Source: Actinomadura_E scrupuli (GTDB taxonomy: Bacteria > Actinomycetota > Actinomycetes > Streptosporangiales > Streptosporangiaceae). From it: 64,000 bases of DNA. This document shows, piece after piece, positions 45,179-53,791 of the stretch. The notes beneath the pieces are model-generated. The model was not told where the DNA came from, made no database searches, and saw only the letters and a list, made by a program, of their open reading frames with translations. Made by a program: the position numbers and the translations under genes. Within the stretch, counting starts at the first letter, position 1, and every line of letters begins with the position of its first letter. The stretch covers positions 124,001 through 188,000 of the forward strand of contig NZ_JBPCCU010000001.1 in the NCBI RefSeq assembly GCF_050971785.1, read 5' to 3'.

Positions 45179-46139
45179 ACTCCTGGTCGTCGCGCTCAAA
45201 CTGCTGCTGATCACCGGGGCGTTCCTGACGCTGCCGCTGCTCGTCGGCCAGGCCGAGCACAAGGTCATGGCCCATATGCAGGCGCGGCTGGGCCCGATGT
45301 ACGCGGGCGGCTTCCACGGCTGGGCGCAGCTCGTCGCCGACGGGGTGAAGTTCGTCCAGAAGGAGGACGTGATCCCCGCGGCCGCCGACCGGTGGATCTT
45401 CTCGCTGGCCCCCGGGGTCGCGTTGCTGCCGTACCTGGTGGTGCTGAGCGTGATCCCCGTCGGGCCGGACGGCCAGGTGGGCCTGCCTCTCGGCATCGGC
45501 CTGTTCTTCGCCCTCGCGGTGATGGGCATCGGGGTGCTCGGCGCGATCATGGCCGGCTGGTCCAGCGCCAACAAGTACTCCCTGCTCGGTGGCATGCGGG
45601 TGGCGGCCCAGCTGATGTCCTACGAGCTGCCGATGGTGTTCGCCGCGTCGTCGGTGGCGATGGCGGCCGGCACGCTCTCGCTGCCGGGCATCGTCGACGA
45701 GTGGCGCTGGTGGTGGCTGCCCTGGCAGGCGATCGGCGGGTTCGTGTTCTTCGTGGCCGGCCTGGCCGAGCTGCGGCGCCCGCCCTTCGACATGCCGGTC
45801 GCCGACTCGGAGATCATCTTCGGTCCCTACACCGAGTACGGCGGGCTGCGCTTCGCCCTGTTCCTGCTGGCCGAGTACGCCGGGATCGTCGTGCTGTGCG
45901 CGCTGACCACCGTGCTGTTCCTCGGTGGCTGGAAGGGGCCGTTCCTGGACACCCAGCTCGGCTTCGTGTGGACGCTGACCAAGGTGTTCGCGCTGTCGTT
46001 CGTGGTGATCTGGCTGCGGGTCAGCTATCCGCGGCTGCGCGAGGACCAGCTGCAGAGGTTCGCCTGGGCCTGCCTGGTCCCGCTGGCCCTGCTCCAGCTC
46101 GGCCTCACCGGCGTCATCAAGGTGCTGATCTCCGGCTGA
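45171..46139 (+). CDS. nuoH: NuoH-like subunit (NuoH2)
   Basis: 322 residues, the classical NuoH length with about eight helices. The first loop reads MQARLGPMYAGGFHGWAQLVADGVKF. The middle loop is RRPPFDMPVADSEIIFGPYTEYGG, diverging from the EGE/LVGGF pattern of standard NuoH but keeping acidic residues. It is the last gene of the first half of the cluster: an opposite-strand gene follows. Two 16-bp direct repeats cover its stop. Confidence 0.92.
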   Translation: MPELLVVALKLLLITGAFLTLPLLVGQAEHKVMAHMQARLGPMYAGGFHGWAQLVADGVKFVQKEDVIPAAADRWIFSLAPGVALLPYLVVLSVIPVGPDGQVGLPLGIGLFFALAVMGIGVLGAIMAGWSSANKYSLLGGMRVAAQLMSYELPMVFAASSVAMAAGTLSLPGIVDEWRWWWLPWQAIGGFVFFVAGLAELRRPPFDMPVADSEIIFGPYTEYGGLRFALFLLAEYAGIVVLCALTTVLFLGGWKGPFLDTQLGFVWTLTKVFALSFVVIWLRVSYPRLREDQLQRFAWACLVPLALLQLGLTGVIKVLISG

Positions 46140-46168
46140 CCGCCGGGCCCGCTGACCGCCGGGCCCGG
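46137..46168 (+). repeat. 16-bp direct repeat over the nuoH2 stop
   Basis: CTGACCGCCGGGCCCG occurs twice in tandem, the first copy containing the TGA stop of nuoH2. It is comparable to the triple repeat over the polyprenyl synthase stop. Confidence 0.65.
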
Positions 46169-46213
46169 GGGACGCCTCGCCCGGTGGACACCGGGCCGCA
46201 AAGCGCCGGGACC

Positions 46214-46939
46214 CTAGGGCAGGAAGATCGCGTACTCGGCGAGCCGGTGGATGAGGTCCGGGGGAAGGTCGGCGTCCACGGCCAGTTCCTCCACCGACAC
46301 GAACGTGCCGGTCTCCGTACGTACCCGGATGACCTTCTGGACGAGCTCCTCGGTCATCCCGGGCAGCAGGCCCAGCGTGGGCGCCGGCACGTGGTTGACG
46401 TCGATCAGCCCGCCGTCGTCGTAGGCGCGCGGCAGATCGGGCCGGCCGATGCGCAGCTCGTGGGCGAGCGCGGGATCCTCGGCCAGCAGCCGGCGGGCCT
46501 CGTCCCGGAGCATCCGGCGGTACCTGGCCACCTCCACGGCGTGCTGGTTGAGCCGGTCGCGCGGTGTCCGGCGGGGGAAGACGCGGGGGCGCGCCACGAA
46601 GGCGTGGATCGAGGTCGTGACCCACAGGACCAGGAAGAGCAGCAGCCCGAGGACGATCGCGGACGTGGACGAGCTCGTGAGCAGCGTGGAGAAGTCCAGG
46701 AGATAGGCCGCTCCGTAGCCCGCCCCAGCCGCGGCGAGCTGCCAGGACCGGCTCTTGTTCGCGGCGTAGACGAAGGAGAACGGTGCGCCGAGCCCCATGG
46801 TCAGCAGCGGCACGACGGACCAGACGACGCCCTGCGGCTCCACCATCGGCTGGGGCATCGGCACCGGCGGCACCGGCCGCCACCCCGGCTGAACGGGATG
46901 GGGCGGCCGTCGGGAGGGGTCATGTGCCGGCCTGGCCAT
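46214..46939 (-). CDS. Helix-hairpin-helix membrane protein inside nuo cluster 2
   Basis: About 241 residues from ATG 46939 (a longer frame begins at 47056). A Pro-rich N-terminus is followed by about three hydrophobic segments (around residues 45-115), then a charged helix and a C-terminal helix-hairpin-helix domain. That domain, DVNHVPAPTLGLLPGMTEELVQKVIRVR (split over about 183-210), resembles ComEA/type II secretion K proteins. The gene interrupts the second nuo cluster on the opposite strand, splitting nuoH2 from nuoI2. Function is unknown; DNA or protein binding at the membrane is conceivable. Confidence 0.8.
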   Translation of the reverse strand: MARPAHDPSRRPPHPVQPGWRPVPPVPMPQPMVEPQGVVWSVVPLLTMGLGAPFSFVYAANKSRSWQLAAAGAGYGAAYLLDFSTLLTSSSTSAIVLGLLLFLVLWVTTSIHAFVARPRVFPRRTPRDRLNQHAVEVARYRRMLRDEARRLLAEDPALAHELRIGRPDLPRAYDDGGLIDVNHVPAPTLGLLPGMTEELVQKVIRVRTETGTFVSVEELAVDADLPPDLIHRLAEYAIFLP

Positions 46940-47125
46940 ACCAGGATGGTAAGCGTGAAACGGCCGGGATCGGCTACCCGTGCCGGAATCCGCACCGTGA
47001 CCTGGGCCCCGGCCAGAACCCCTCCACTGTGGGCCTTGATCCGGCATGGGTTCCATAATGGATAAGGACGGTCGGCGACCGGCGCCGGTTCCCCTGCCGC
47101 CCGTCGTAAGGAATCATGGGGTCTC

Positions 47126-47623
47126 GTGGCACGGCTACCAGGAGGCGGTCTGGCGAAGGGTCTCGCCGTTACGTTGCGGACGATGACCCGTCGATCGATC
47201 ACGCGTCAGTACCCCGAGGTCCAGCCCGACCTGCCCCCGCGCAGCCGGGGCGTCATCGCACTGTTCGAGGAGAACTGCACGGTCTGCATGCTCTGCGCCC
47301 GGGAGTGCCCGGACTGGTGCATCTACATCGACTCCCACAAGGAGACGATGCCCGCCCCCGAGGGCGGCCGGCCCCGGACCCGCAACGTGCTCGACCGGTT
47401 CGCGATCGACTTCGCCCTGTGCATGTACTGCGGGATCTGTATCGAGGTCTGCCCGTTCGACGCGCTGTTCTGGTCGCCCGAGTTCGAGTACGCCGAGTAC
47501 GACATCGCCGAGCTGACCCACGAGAAGGACAGGCTGCGCGAGTGGATGTGGACGGTTCCGCCGCCGCCGGCCCACGACCCGGGCGCCGAGACGCCGAAAG
47601 AGGCGAAGGGCTTCGCGCCGTGA
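47126..47623 (+). CDS. nuoI: NuoI-like ferredoxin subunit (NuoI2)
   Basis: 165 residues with two [4Fe-4S] motifs: C51, C54, C57, C61 (CTVCMLCARECP) and C99, C102, C105, C109 (CMYCGICIEVCP). Between them is DWCIYIDSHKET, and in the N-terminal region GLAKGLAVTLRTM, characteristic of the second NuoI of actinobacteria. The N-terminal amphipathic helix that lies on the membrane is present. GTG 47126 is assumed from that similarity. It starts the second half of the cluster, so a separate promoter near 47.0-47.1 kb is expected. Confidence 0.92.
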   Translation: MARLPGGGLAKGLAVTLRTMTRRSITRQYPEVQPDLPPRSRGVIALFEENCTVCMLCARECPDWCIYIDSHKETMPAPEGGRPRTRNVLDRFAIDFALCMYCGICIEVCPFDALFWSPEFEYAEYDIAELTHEKDRLREWMWTVPPPPAHDPGAETPKEAKGFAP

Positions 47624-47690
47624 GCCCTCGGGAGGCGTACGAGCCGGGCGTCGCGGAGCCTGCCGTGGGCACGGCCTGCCGGAGTCGGCC

Positions 47691-48191
47691 GTGACCGCCC
47701 CCGACGTGGTCTTCGTGCTGCTCGGGCTGGTCGCCGTGGGCGCCGGTGTGCTGGTGGTCACCACCAAGCAGATGGTGCACGCCGCCCTGTGGCTGGTGGT
47801 GTCGTTCGGGGCGCTGGCGGCCGCCTACCTGGTGCTGACCGCGGAGTTCGTCGCCTGGGTACAGGTGCTGATCTACGTCGGCGCGGTGGTGGTGCTGCTG
47901 CTCTTCGGGATCATGCTGACCCGGGCGCCGATCGGCCGCTCGTCCGATCTGGACTCGGGCAACCGCTGGGTCGCGCTGGCGGTCGCCCTGGCCACGGCCG
48001 GGGTGCTGGTGACCGTCCTGGTCCGCGGCTTCCGCCAGGCCTACACGCCGCTGAAGAGCGGCGGAGGCTCGGCGGACGCGCTCGGAGCGGCGCTGTTCGG
48101 CAACTGGGTGCTGCCCTTCGAGATCCTCTCGGTGCTCCTGCTGGCGGCGCTGGTCGGCGCCATCGTGCTCTCCCGTGGCGGGGGCGACTGA
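47691..48191 (+). CDS. nuoJ: NuoJ-like subunit (NuoJ2)
   Basis: 166 residues with five helices, including VQVLIYVGAVVVLLLFGIML. Unlike NuoJ1 it lacks a soluble tail. The GTG start is 67 bases after nuoI2, the longest gap in this half of the cluster; the stop shares a base with nuoK2. Confidence 0.92.
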   Translation: MTAPDVVFVLLGLVAVGAGVLVVTTKQMVHAALWLVVSFGALAAAYLVLTAEFVAWVQVLIYVGAVVVLLLFGIMLTRAPIGRSSDLDSGNRWVALAVALATAGVLVTVLVRGFRQAYTPLKSGGGSADALGAALFGNWVLPFEILSVLLLAALVGAIVLSRGGGD

Positions 48192-48601
48192 TGCACATCG
48201 TCTATCCGCTGGTGACCGCCGCCCTGCTGTTCTCGGTCGGGGTGTACGGCGTGCTGGCCCGGCGCAACGCGATCCTGGTGCTGATGTCGGTCGAGCTGAT
48301 GCTCAACGCCGTCAACCTCAACCTGGTCGCCTTCGACATCTGGCTGAAGGACAGGCTGCACGGCGGCCAGGCCCTCGCGCTGTTCACCATCGTCATCGCG
48401 GCGGCCGAGATCGGCCTCGGGCTGGCGATCGTCCTGCTGGTCTTCCGTAACCGGCAGACCATCGACATCGACACCCTGACCACGCTGTCCGACCGGGACG
48501 CCCGGCCCGCCGCCGCTCCGGACGACGGGGCGTCCGGCGCGGAGATCGCCTCAGCGACCGGCTCCGCCCCGGCCGTCTCCACCTCGGGAGGCGGCGAGTG
48601 A
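48191..48601 (+). CDS. nuoK: NuoK-like subunit (NuoK2)
   Basis: 136 residues. The three-helix core ends near residue 95 and keeps both buried glutamates (MSVELMLNAVNLN and AAAEIGLGLA). A polar Ala/Asp/Ser-rich tail of about 40 residues is added, again not found in NuoK1. The stop overlaps nuoL2 by four bases (GTGA). Confidence 0.93.
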   Translation: MHIVYPLVTAALLFSVGVYGVLARRNAILVLMSVELMLNAVNLNLVAFDIWLKDRLHGGQALALFTIVIAAAEIGLGLAIVLLVFRNRQTIDIDTLTTLSDRDARPAAAPDDGASGAEIASATGSAPAVSTSGGGE

Positions 48602-50514
48602 TCGCACTGGCCGCCGCCACGATCCTGTTGCCCTTCGCCGCGGCGTTCGCGGGGATGCTGCTGGGCCGGCGGCTCCCCCCGGCGCCGATCGCGGTGCTGC
48701 CGATGGCGATCGCCACGGTGCTCAGCGCCATCGTGGCGCTCGTCCAGTGGGGCGATCCCGGGGTACGCACCGGAACGCTCACCACGATTCCCACCGGCGG
48801 CGTCCGGATCGGCATCGGGCTCTCGGTGGACGGGCTGGCGGCCGCCGTGGCGTTCATGGTCTGCTGCGTCGCGCTGGCCGTACAGATCTACTCCGTCGCC
48901 TACATGCGGCACGAGCCGGCCGAGACGGGCCGGGGACTCCCCGGCGGCGGGCACGACAACCGGTACTCCTCCTACGCCGCCTTCATCTCGCTGTTCACCG
49001 CGGCGATGCTGCTGGTGGTCTACGCCGGGGACCTGCTGGTGCTCTACGCCGGCTGGGAGGTCATGGGCGTCTGCTCGTACTTCCTCATCGGTCACCACTG
49101 GGAGGACCGGACCAGCTCGCGGGCCGCGGTCAAGGCGTTCCTCGTCACCCGGATCGGCGACGTCGGCTTCCTGTTCGGGATCTTCGTCCTGGGCATGGGC
49201 GCGCGCACCTTCTCGCTCGCGGGCGTCCTGGACGCCGTCCCCCGCCTGCCGCACGGCACCCTGGTGGCCGGGACGCTGCTGCTGCTCGCCGGGGTAGCCG
49301 GCAAGAGCGCGCAGTTCCCGCTGCACACCTGGCTGCCGGACGCCATGGCCGGCCCGACCCCGATCAGCGCCCTGATCCACGCCGCCACCATGGTCGCGGC
49401 CGGGGTCTACGTCGTGGCGCGCCTCTACCCGGCGTTCCTCGCGGCGCCCGCCTCGCTCGCCGTCCTCGGGGTGATGGCGGTGATCTCCATGCTGGGAGCC
49501 GCGCTGGCGGCACTCGCGCAGCAGGATCTCAAACGGGTGCTGGCCTACTCCACGATCAGCCAGCTCGCCTACATGGCGGCCGGGCTGGCCGTGGGGTCCC
49601 GCGACGGCGCGATGTTCCACCTGCTCACCCACGGGGCGTTCAAGGCGGTGCTGTTCCTCGGGGCGGGCTGTGTGATCACCGCGGTCGGCTCCAACCTGCT
49701 GCGCGACTACGGCGGGCTGAGAGACCGGATGCCGGTCACCTTCTGGTCGATGACGATCGGCTTCGCCGCGCTCGCCGGCATCCCGCCGGCCAGTGGCTTC
49801 TTCAGCAAGGACTCCGTCATCGAGGCCGCACAGCACGCCCTGGCCGGGTCGAAGACAAAGCTCTACACCGGCCAGGTGGGCACCTCCGGGCACTACGTCC
49901 GGGAGGGCATCGACCTTCCGGTCTGGACGGCCTGGCTCATCTACCTCGCGCTGCTGGTGACGGTCGCGGTGACGGCGGCGTACGCCATGCGGGCCTGGCT
50001 GATGACGTTCTTCGGGGAGCCCCGCTCCGGCGCGGAGGCGCGGGAGGCCTCGCCCCTGATGAGCTGGCCGGTCGCCGCGCTGGCCGTCCCCGCGCTGCTC
50101 CTGGGCCTGGTCGTCTCCCTCGCCGACCCCGGCCTGCGGCCGCACTTCGGCTCGGCCGCGCTGTCCCTGCTGCTGGTCACCGTCGGCGCGGGGGCCGCCT
50201 TCCTGATCTGGAACGGCGACCCGGCCCTCGACCCGGCGCGCGTGCTCGGCCGCGCCCAGCCGGCCTTCGAGCGCGCGTTCCACGTCGACGAGGTCTACGA
50301 CCTGGCGTTCGTACGACCCGTACGGGCGCTGGCCGGCACGGTACTGACGGCGGACGACAAGGGCATCGACGCGGGGGTCGAGGGCTCGGCCACCGCCGCC
50401 CGCAGGCTCGGCGGCCTGCTGCGGCTGCCCCAGAACGGAAACCCGCAGAGCTATCTCACCGGGCTCCTCACCGGCGTCGTGGTCATCGTGCTCGCGGTGG
50501 TGATCTTCACATGA
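48598..50514 (+). CDS. nuoL: NuoL-like antiporter subunit (NuoL2)
   Basis: 638 residues. GWEVMGVCSYFLIGHHWED holds the key glutamate, and FPLHTWLPDAMAGPTPISALIHAATM the helix-8 region; both are standard for proton-pumping NuoL. The C-terminal lateral helix and anchor are present. So the cluster encodes an apparently functional pump arm although NADH-input genes are missing. Confidence 0.95.
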   Translation: MIALAAATILLPFAAAFAGMLLGRRLPPAPIAVLPMAIATVLSAIVALVQWGDPGVRTGTLTTIPTGGVRIGIGLSVDGLAAAVAFMVCCVALAVQIYSVAYMRHEPAETGRGLPGGGHDNRYSSYAAFISLFTAAMLLVVYAGDLLVLYAGWEVMGVCSYFLIGHHWEDRTSSRAAVKAFLVTRIGDVGFLFGIFVLGMGARTFSLAGVLDAVPRLPHGTLVAGTLLLLAGVAGKSAQFPLHTWLPDAMAGPTPISALIHAATMVAAGVYVVARLYPAFLAAPASLAVLGVMAVISMLGAALAALAQQDLKRVLAYSTISQLAYMAAGLAVGSRDGAMFHLLTHGAFKAVLFLGAGCVITAVGSNLLRDYGGLRDRMPVTFWSMTIGFAALAGIPPASGFFSKDSVIEAAQHALAGSKTKLYTGQVGTSGHYVREGIDLPVWTAWLIYLALLVTVAVTAAYAMRAWLMTFFGEPRSGAEAREASPLMSWPVAALAVPALLLGLVVSLADPGLRPHFGSAALSLLLVTVGAGAAFLIWNGDPALDPARVLGRAQPAFERAFHVDEVYDLAFVRPVRALAGTVLTADDKGIDAGVEGSATAARRLGGLLRLPQNGNPQSYLTGLLTGVVVIVLAVVIFT

Positions 50515-52175
50515 TGCTGATCGCCCTGTTGGCGGTGCCGCTGCTCGGCGCGCTGGCCTCGCTCGCGCCACCGGACCGGCTGGGCTTCAAGGACGACGAG
50601 GCGCGGACCTGGTTCGCCCGCGCGCTCGGCCTGCTGACCTCCGGACTGACGCTGGTGCTGGCGCTGGTCGCGGCGCTGCTGTTCGACCACGACCGGCCCT
50701 CGCACATGCAGCTCGGGGTCGACTGGGCGTGGGCTTCGGCGATCGGCCTCCGCTTCCACCTCGGCCTCGACGGCGTGTCGCTGCCGCTGGTCGCCCTGAC
50801 CGCGCTGCTCACGTTCCTGTGCTTCCTCTACACGATCAAGCACCCGCCTTCGGCCCGGGTCCTTCCCGGCCGCGACGCGGGCTCCGCCGCCGGCGCGGAT
50901 CCGCTGCCCGTGCGGGACGCGGACCGGTTGTTCACCGGGTTGCTGCTGGCGCTCGAGGTCGGCATGCTCGGCACCTTCGCCGCCCTCGACCTGGTGCTGT
51001 TCTTCGTGTTCTTCGAGGTCGTGCTGATCCCGATGTACGTCGTGATCGCGCTCTGGGGGGGTCCGGGCCGGCGCGCGGCCGCGTACAAGTTCATCCTCTA
51101 CACGCTGCTGGGCTCCGGGGTGCTGCTGGTCGGGCTGCTGCTCATCGCGGTCAACGCGGGGACCCTCGACATGGTGGCGCTGGCCGCCCGGCACGGCGAC
51201 GGGCTCTCGCGCGGCGTGCAGGTCGCCGCGTTCCTGTTCGTCGGGCTGGGGCTGGCGGTCAAGGCGCCGATGTGGCCGCTGCACACCTGGCTGCCGGACG
51301 CGCACACCGAGGCCCCGACCGTCGGCTCGGTGCTGCTGGCCGGGGTGCTGCTCAAGATGGGCACGTACGGATTCGTCCGGATCGCCCTCCCGATGGCCCC
51401 GGAGGGCGCCACGACCTGGGCGCCGTGGCTCGGCTTCCTGGCGGTCATCGGGATCATCTACGGCGCGCTGGCCTGCCTCGCCCAGCGCGATCTCAAGCGG
51501 ATGATCGCCTACTCCTCGGTCGGGCACATGGGGTTCGTGCTGCTCGGCATCGCCACCCTCACCCCGATCGGGGTCAACGCGGCGCTGTTCGGCAACATCG
51601 CGCACGGCCTCATCACCGGGCTGCTGTTCTTCCTCGCCGGATCGGTCAAGGAGCGGTACGGCACCGGTGACCTGGCGGAGCTCGGCGGCGGGATGCTCGC
51701 CCGCGCCCCCCGGCTCGCCTCCTTCCTGACGTTCGCCGCCATCGCCGGGCTGGGGCTCCCCGGGCTGGCCGGGTTCTGGGGCGAGATGCTGGCCATGCTC
51801 GGCGCCTACCGGCCCGCCGCCGGCCTGCCCCGCGAGACCTTCGTGACCTTCATGGTCTTCGGCGGCCTCGGCGCGGTGCTCACCGCCGCCTACTTCCTCC
51901 GCCTGCTGTCCACGATCACCCACGGGCCGGTCGGGCCCGTGCGGGCGGAGCGCCCCGAACCCGCTCGCGTGCTCGCCGAAGGCTCCCCGGAGGTGTCCCT
52001 GGAGGCCTCCACACAGCTGTCCGTGCAGGTCCCCCCGATCGCGGCGCCCACCCGGTACGAGTACGCCGCGTGGGTCCCGCTGGTCGCCCTCATCCTCGTG
52101 GTCGGCCTGTGGCCCAAGGCCCTGCTCGACCTGACCACGGTCCCCGTACAGGCCCTGCTCGGAGGCGGCCGATGA
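50511..52175 (+). CDS. nuoM: NuoM-like antiporter subunit (NuoM2)
   Basis: 554 residues from ATG 50511 (an ATG doublet, so 50514 is equally possible). Motifs are FFVFFEVVLIPMYVVIALWGG with the key Glu, AVKAPMWPLHTWLPDAHTEAP with the helix-7 Lys, and IAYSSVGHMGFVLLG. It retains the charged residues needed for proton translocation. It overlaps nuoL2 and nuoN2 by four bases. Confidence 0.95.
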   Translation: MMLIALLAVPLLGALASLAPPDRLGFKDDEARTWFARALGLLTSGLTLVLALVAALLFDHDRPSHMQLGVDWAWASAIGLRFHLGLDGVSLPLVALTALLTFLCFLYTIKHPPSARVLPGRDAGSAAGADPLPVRDADRLFTGLLLALEVGMLGTFAALDLVLFFVFFEVVLIPMYVVIALWGGPGRRAAAYKFILYTLLGSGVLLVGLLLIAVNAGTLDMVALAARHGDGLSRGVQVAAFLFVGLGLAVKAPMWPLHTWLPDAHTEAPTVGSVLLAGVLLKMGTYGFVRIALPMAPEGATTWAPWLGFLAVIGIIYGALACLAQRDLKRMIAYSSVGHMGFVLLGIATLTPIGVNAALFGNIAHGLITGLLFFLAGSVKERYGTGDLAELGGGMLARAPRLASFLTFAAIAGLGLPGLAGFWGEMLAMLGAYRPAAGLPRETFVTFMVFGGLGAVLTAAYFLRLLSTITHGPVGPVRAERPEPARVLAEGSPEVSLEASTQLSVQVPPIAAPTRYEYAAWVPLVALILVVGLWPKALLDLTTVPVQALLGGGR

Positions 52176-53716
52176 GCTCCGTGATCCAGGGGATCGACTA
52201 CGCGGCGATCTCGCCGGCGCTGATCGTGGCGCTGGCCGCGGTCGCGGTCCTGGTGGCGGACGCCTTCGACGTGCCGCGGAGGACGGTCTCGTGGATCAGC
52301 GCCGGCTCCCTCGGGGCGGCGCTGATCGCGGCGCTCGCGCTGGTGGCGGGGGACCGGCGGGCCACCTTCTGCATGCCCGGCAGGTTGCGGGCGGGCGGGC
52401 CGCCGTCCTGTTCGTACGTCGCGGACGACTTCACCCTGCTCTTCCAGGTGGTCGTGCTGGGCGCCGCCGTGGTCGTCCTGCTGCTGTCGCTCGACCTGCT
52501 GCCGACCTCGGTCCCGTCCGGAGGAGGCTCTTCCGGGGGCTCGTCACGGGCCGTACCCGCGGGGGAGTACCACTTCCTCCTGCTCGCCGCGATCACCGGG
52601 GCGCTGACCCTGGTGGCCGCCCGCGACCTCATCACCCTGGTGGTGGCGCTGGAGACCCTCTCGCTGCCGGTGTTCGCGCTGGTCGCCCTGCGGCGGTACG
52701 ACGGGGTGGCGACCGAGGCGGCGGTCAAGCTGCTGCTGATCTCGGTGATCTCCACCGCGGTCATGCTCTTCGGGATCAGCCTGATGTACGGCGTGACCGG
52801 GGCCATGCACCTCGACCGGATGGCCGCGGCGCTGGCCCACACCCCGACGGACCTGCGGCCGGTCGCCTCGGCCGGGGTCGTCCTGGTGCTGGCCGGGTTC
52901 GCGTTCAAGGTCGCGGCCGTGCCCTTCCACTTCTGGGCGCCCGACGTCTACCAGGGTGCTCCGCTGCCGGTCGCGGCCTTCCTCTCGGTGGTGTCGAAGG
53001 CGGCCGGGTTCGCCGGCCTGGCGATCACGGTGTCGCTCGGCTTCCCGTCCTACGGCCACGTGTGGGGGCCGCTGCTCGGCGTACTGGCGGCCGTCACCAT
53101 GACGCTCGGGAACCTCGTCGCACTGTGGCAGCGGCATCCCGTACGGCTGCTGGCCTGGTCGTCGGTGGCCCAGTCGGGCTACATGCTGGCGCCGCTCGCG
53201 GTCGGCGCGAAACGGCTGCCGGAGGCGGTGGCGGCGACCGCCGCGTACGTGACGTTGTACGCGGTCATGAACCTCGGCGCGTTCGCCGTCGTGACCGCCG
53301 TCGCCCGGCGCACCGTACCCCCCGGCGGTCCCCCCGCGGCCGCGGCAGACCTGGAGGACTATCGGGGGCTGGGGCGCCGGAGCCCCCTGCTCGCGGCGGC
53401 GCTGGCCTTCTTCCTGATCTGCCTGGCGGGCCTGCCGCCGGGCATCATGGGATTGTTCGCCAAAATCGTGGTCTTCCGGGCGACCGTGGCCGGGGGTGCG
53501 GCCTGGCTGGCGGTCATCATGGCCCTCAACACGGTGATCGGCCTGTACTACTACCTGGCCTGGGTCGTGCGGCTCTTCGCCGCGCCGGGCACCGAGACGT
53601 ACAAGATCAGAACAAGCGTGACGGTCGGCCTGGCCATCGGCGCGGCGGCCGCCGGGGCGGTGCTCCTGTCGGTGGCTCCGCAGCTCGTTCTGCAGACGGT
53701 GTCGGCCGTCACCTAG
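52172..53716 (+). CDS. nuoN: NuoN-like antiporter subunit (NuoN2)
   Basis: 514 residues with the NuoN pattern LVVALETLSLPVFALVAL and FKVAAVPFHFWAPDVYQGAPLP. It ends the second cluster. A 36-residue Ser/Gly-rich loop after helix 3 is a local insertion. Downstream, a candidate ECF promoter serves htpX. Confidence 0.95.
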   Translation: MSSVIQGIDYAAISPALIVALAAVAVLVADAFDVPRRTVSWISAGSLGAALIAALALVAGDRRATFCMPGRLRAGGPPSCSYVADDFTLLFQVVVLGAAVVVLLLSLDLLPTSVPSGGGSSGGSSRAVPAGEYHFLLLAAITGALTLVAARDLITLVVALETLSLPVFALVALRRYDGVATEAAVKLLLISVISTAVMLFGISLMYGVTGAMHLDRMAAALAHTPTDLRPVASAGVVLVLAGFAFKVAAVPFHFWAPDVYQGAPLPVAAFLSVVSKAAGFAGLAITVSLGFPSYGHVWGPLLGVLAAVTMTLGNLVALWQRHPVRLLAWSSVAQSGYMLAPLAVGAKRLPEAVAATAAYVTLYAVMNLGAFAVVTAVARRTVPPGGPPAAAADLEDYRGLGRRSPLLAAALAFFLICLAGLPPGIMGLFAKIVVFRATVAGGAAWLAVIMALNTVIGLYYYLAWVVRLFAAPGTETYKIRTSVTVGLAIGAAAAGAVLLSVAPQLVLQTVSAVT

Positions 53717-53719
53717 CCC

Positions 53720-53749
53720 GGGAACGTTTCTCCAGGTCATGCCGTTCCC
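53720..53749 (+). promoter_or_regulatory. Candidate ECF-sigma promoter for htpX
   Basis: GGAAC at 53721-53725 and CGTT at 53743-53746 are separated by 17 bases, the pattern of extracytoplasmic-stress sigma factors of the SigE/SigH type. The same bases form a 7-bp inverted repeat, GGGAACG and CGTTCCC. It lies 43 bases before the htpX start. htpX is a known envelope-stress gene in actinobacteria, which supports the reading. Confidence 0.55.
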
Positions 53750-53791
53750 AGGGTGGGAGGCCGTTCAGCGGTCATGGGGAGGCAAGCAGCG

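Noticed and set aside
48202..50571. 789-codon minus-strand frame opposite nuoK2/nuoL2
   Set aside because: Gln/Arg/Gly-rich low-complexity translation with no domain; it is the complement of conserved nuo genes.
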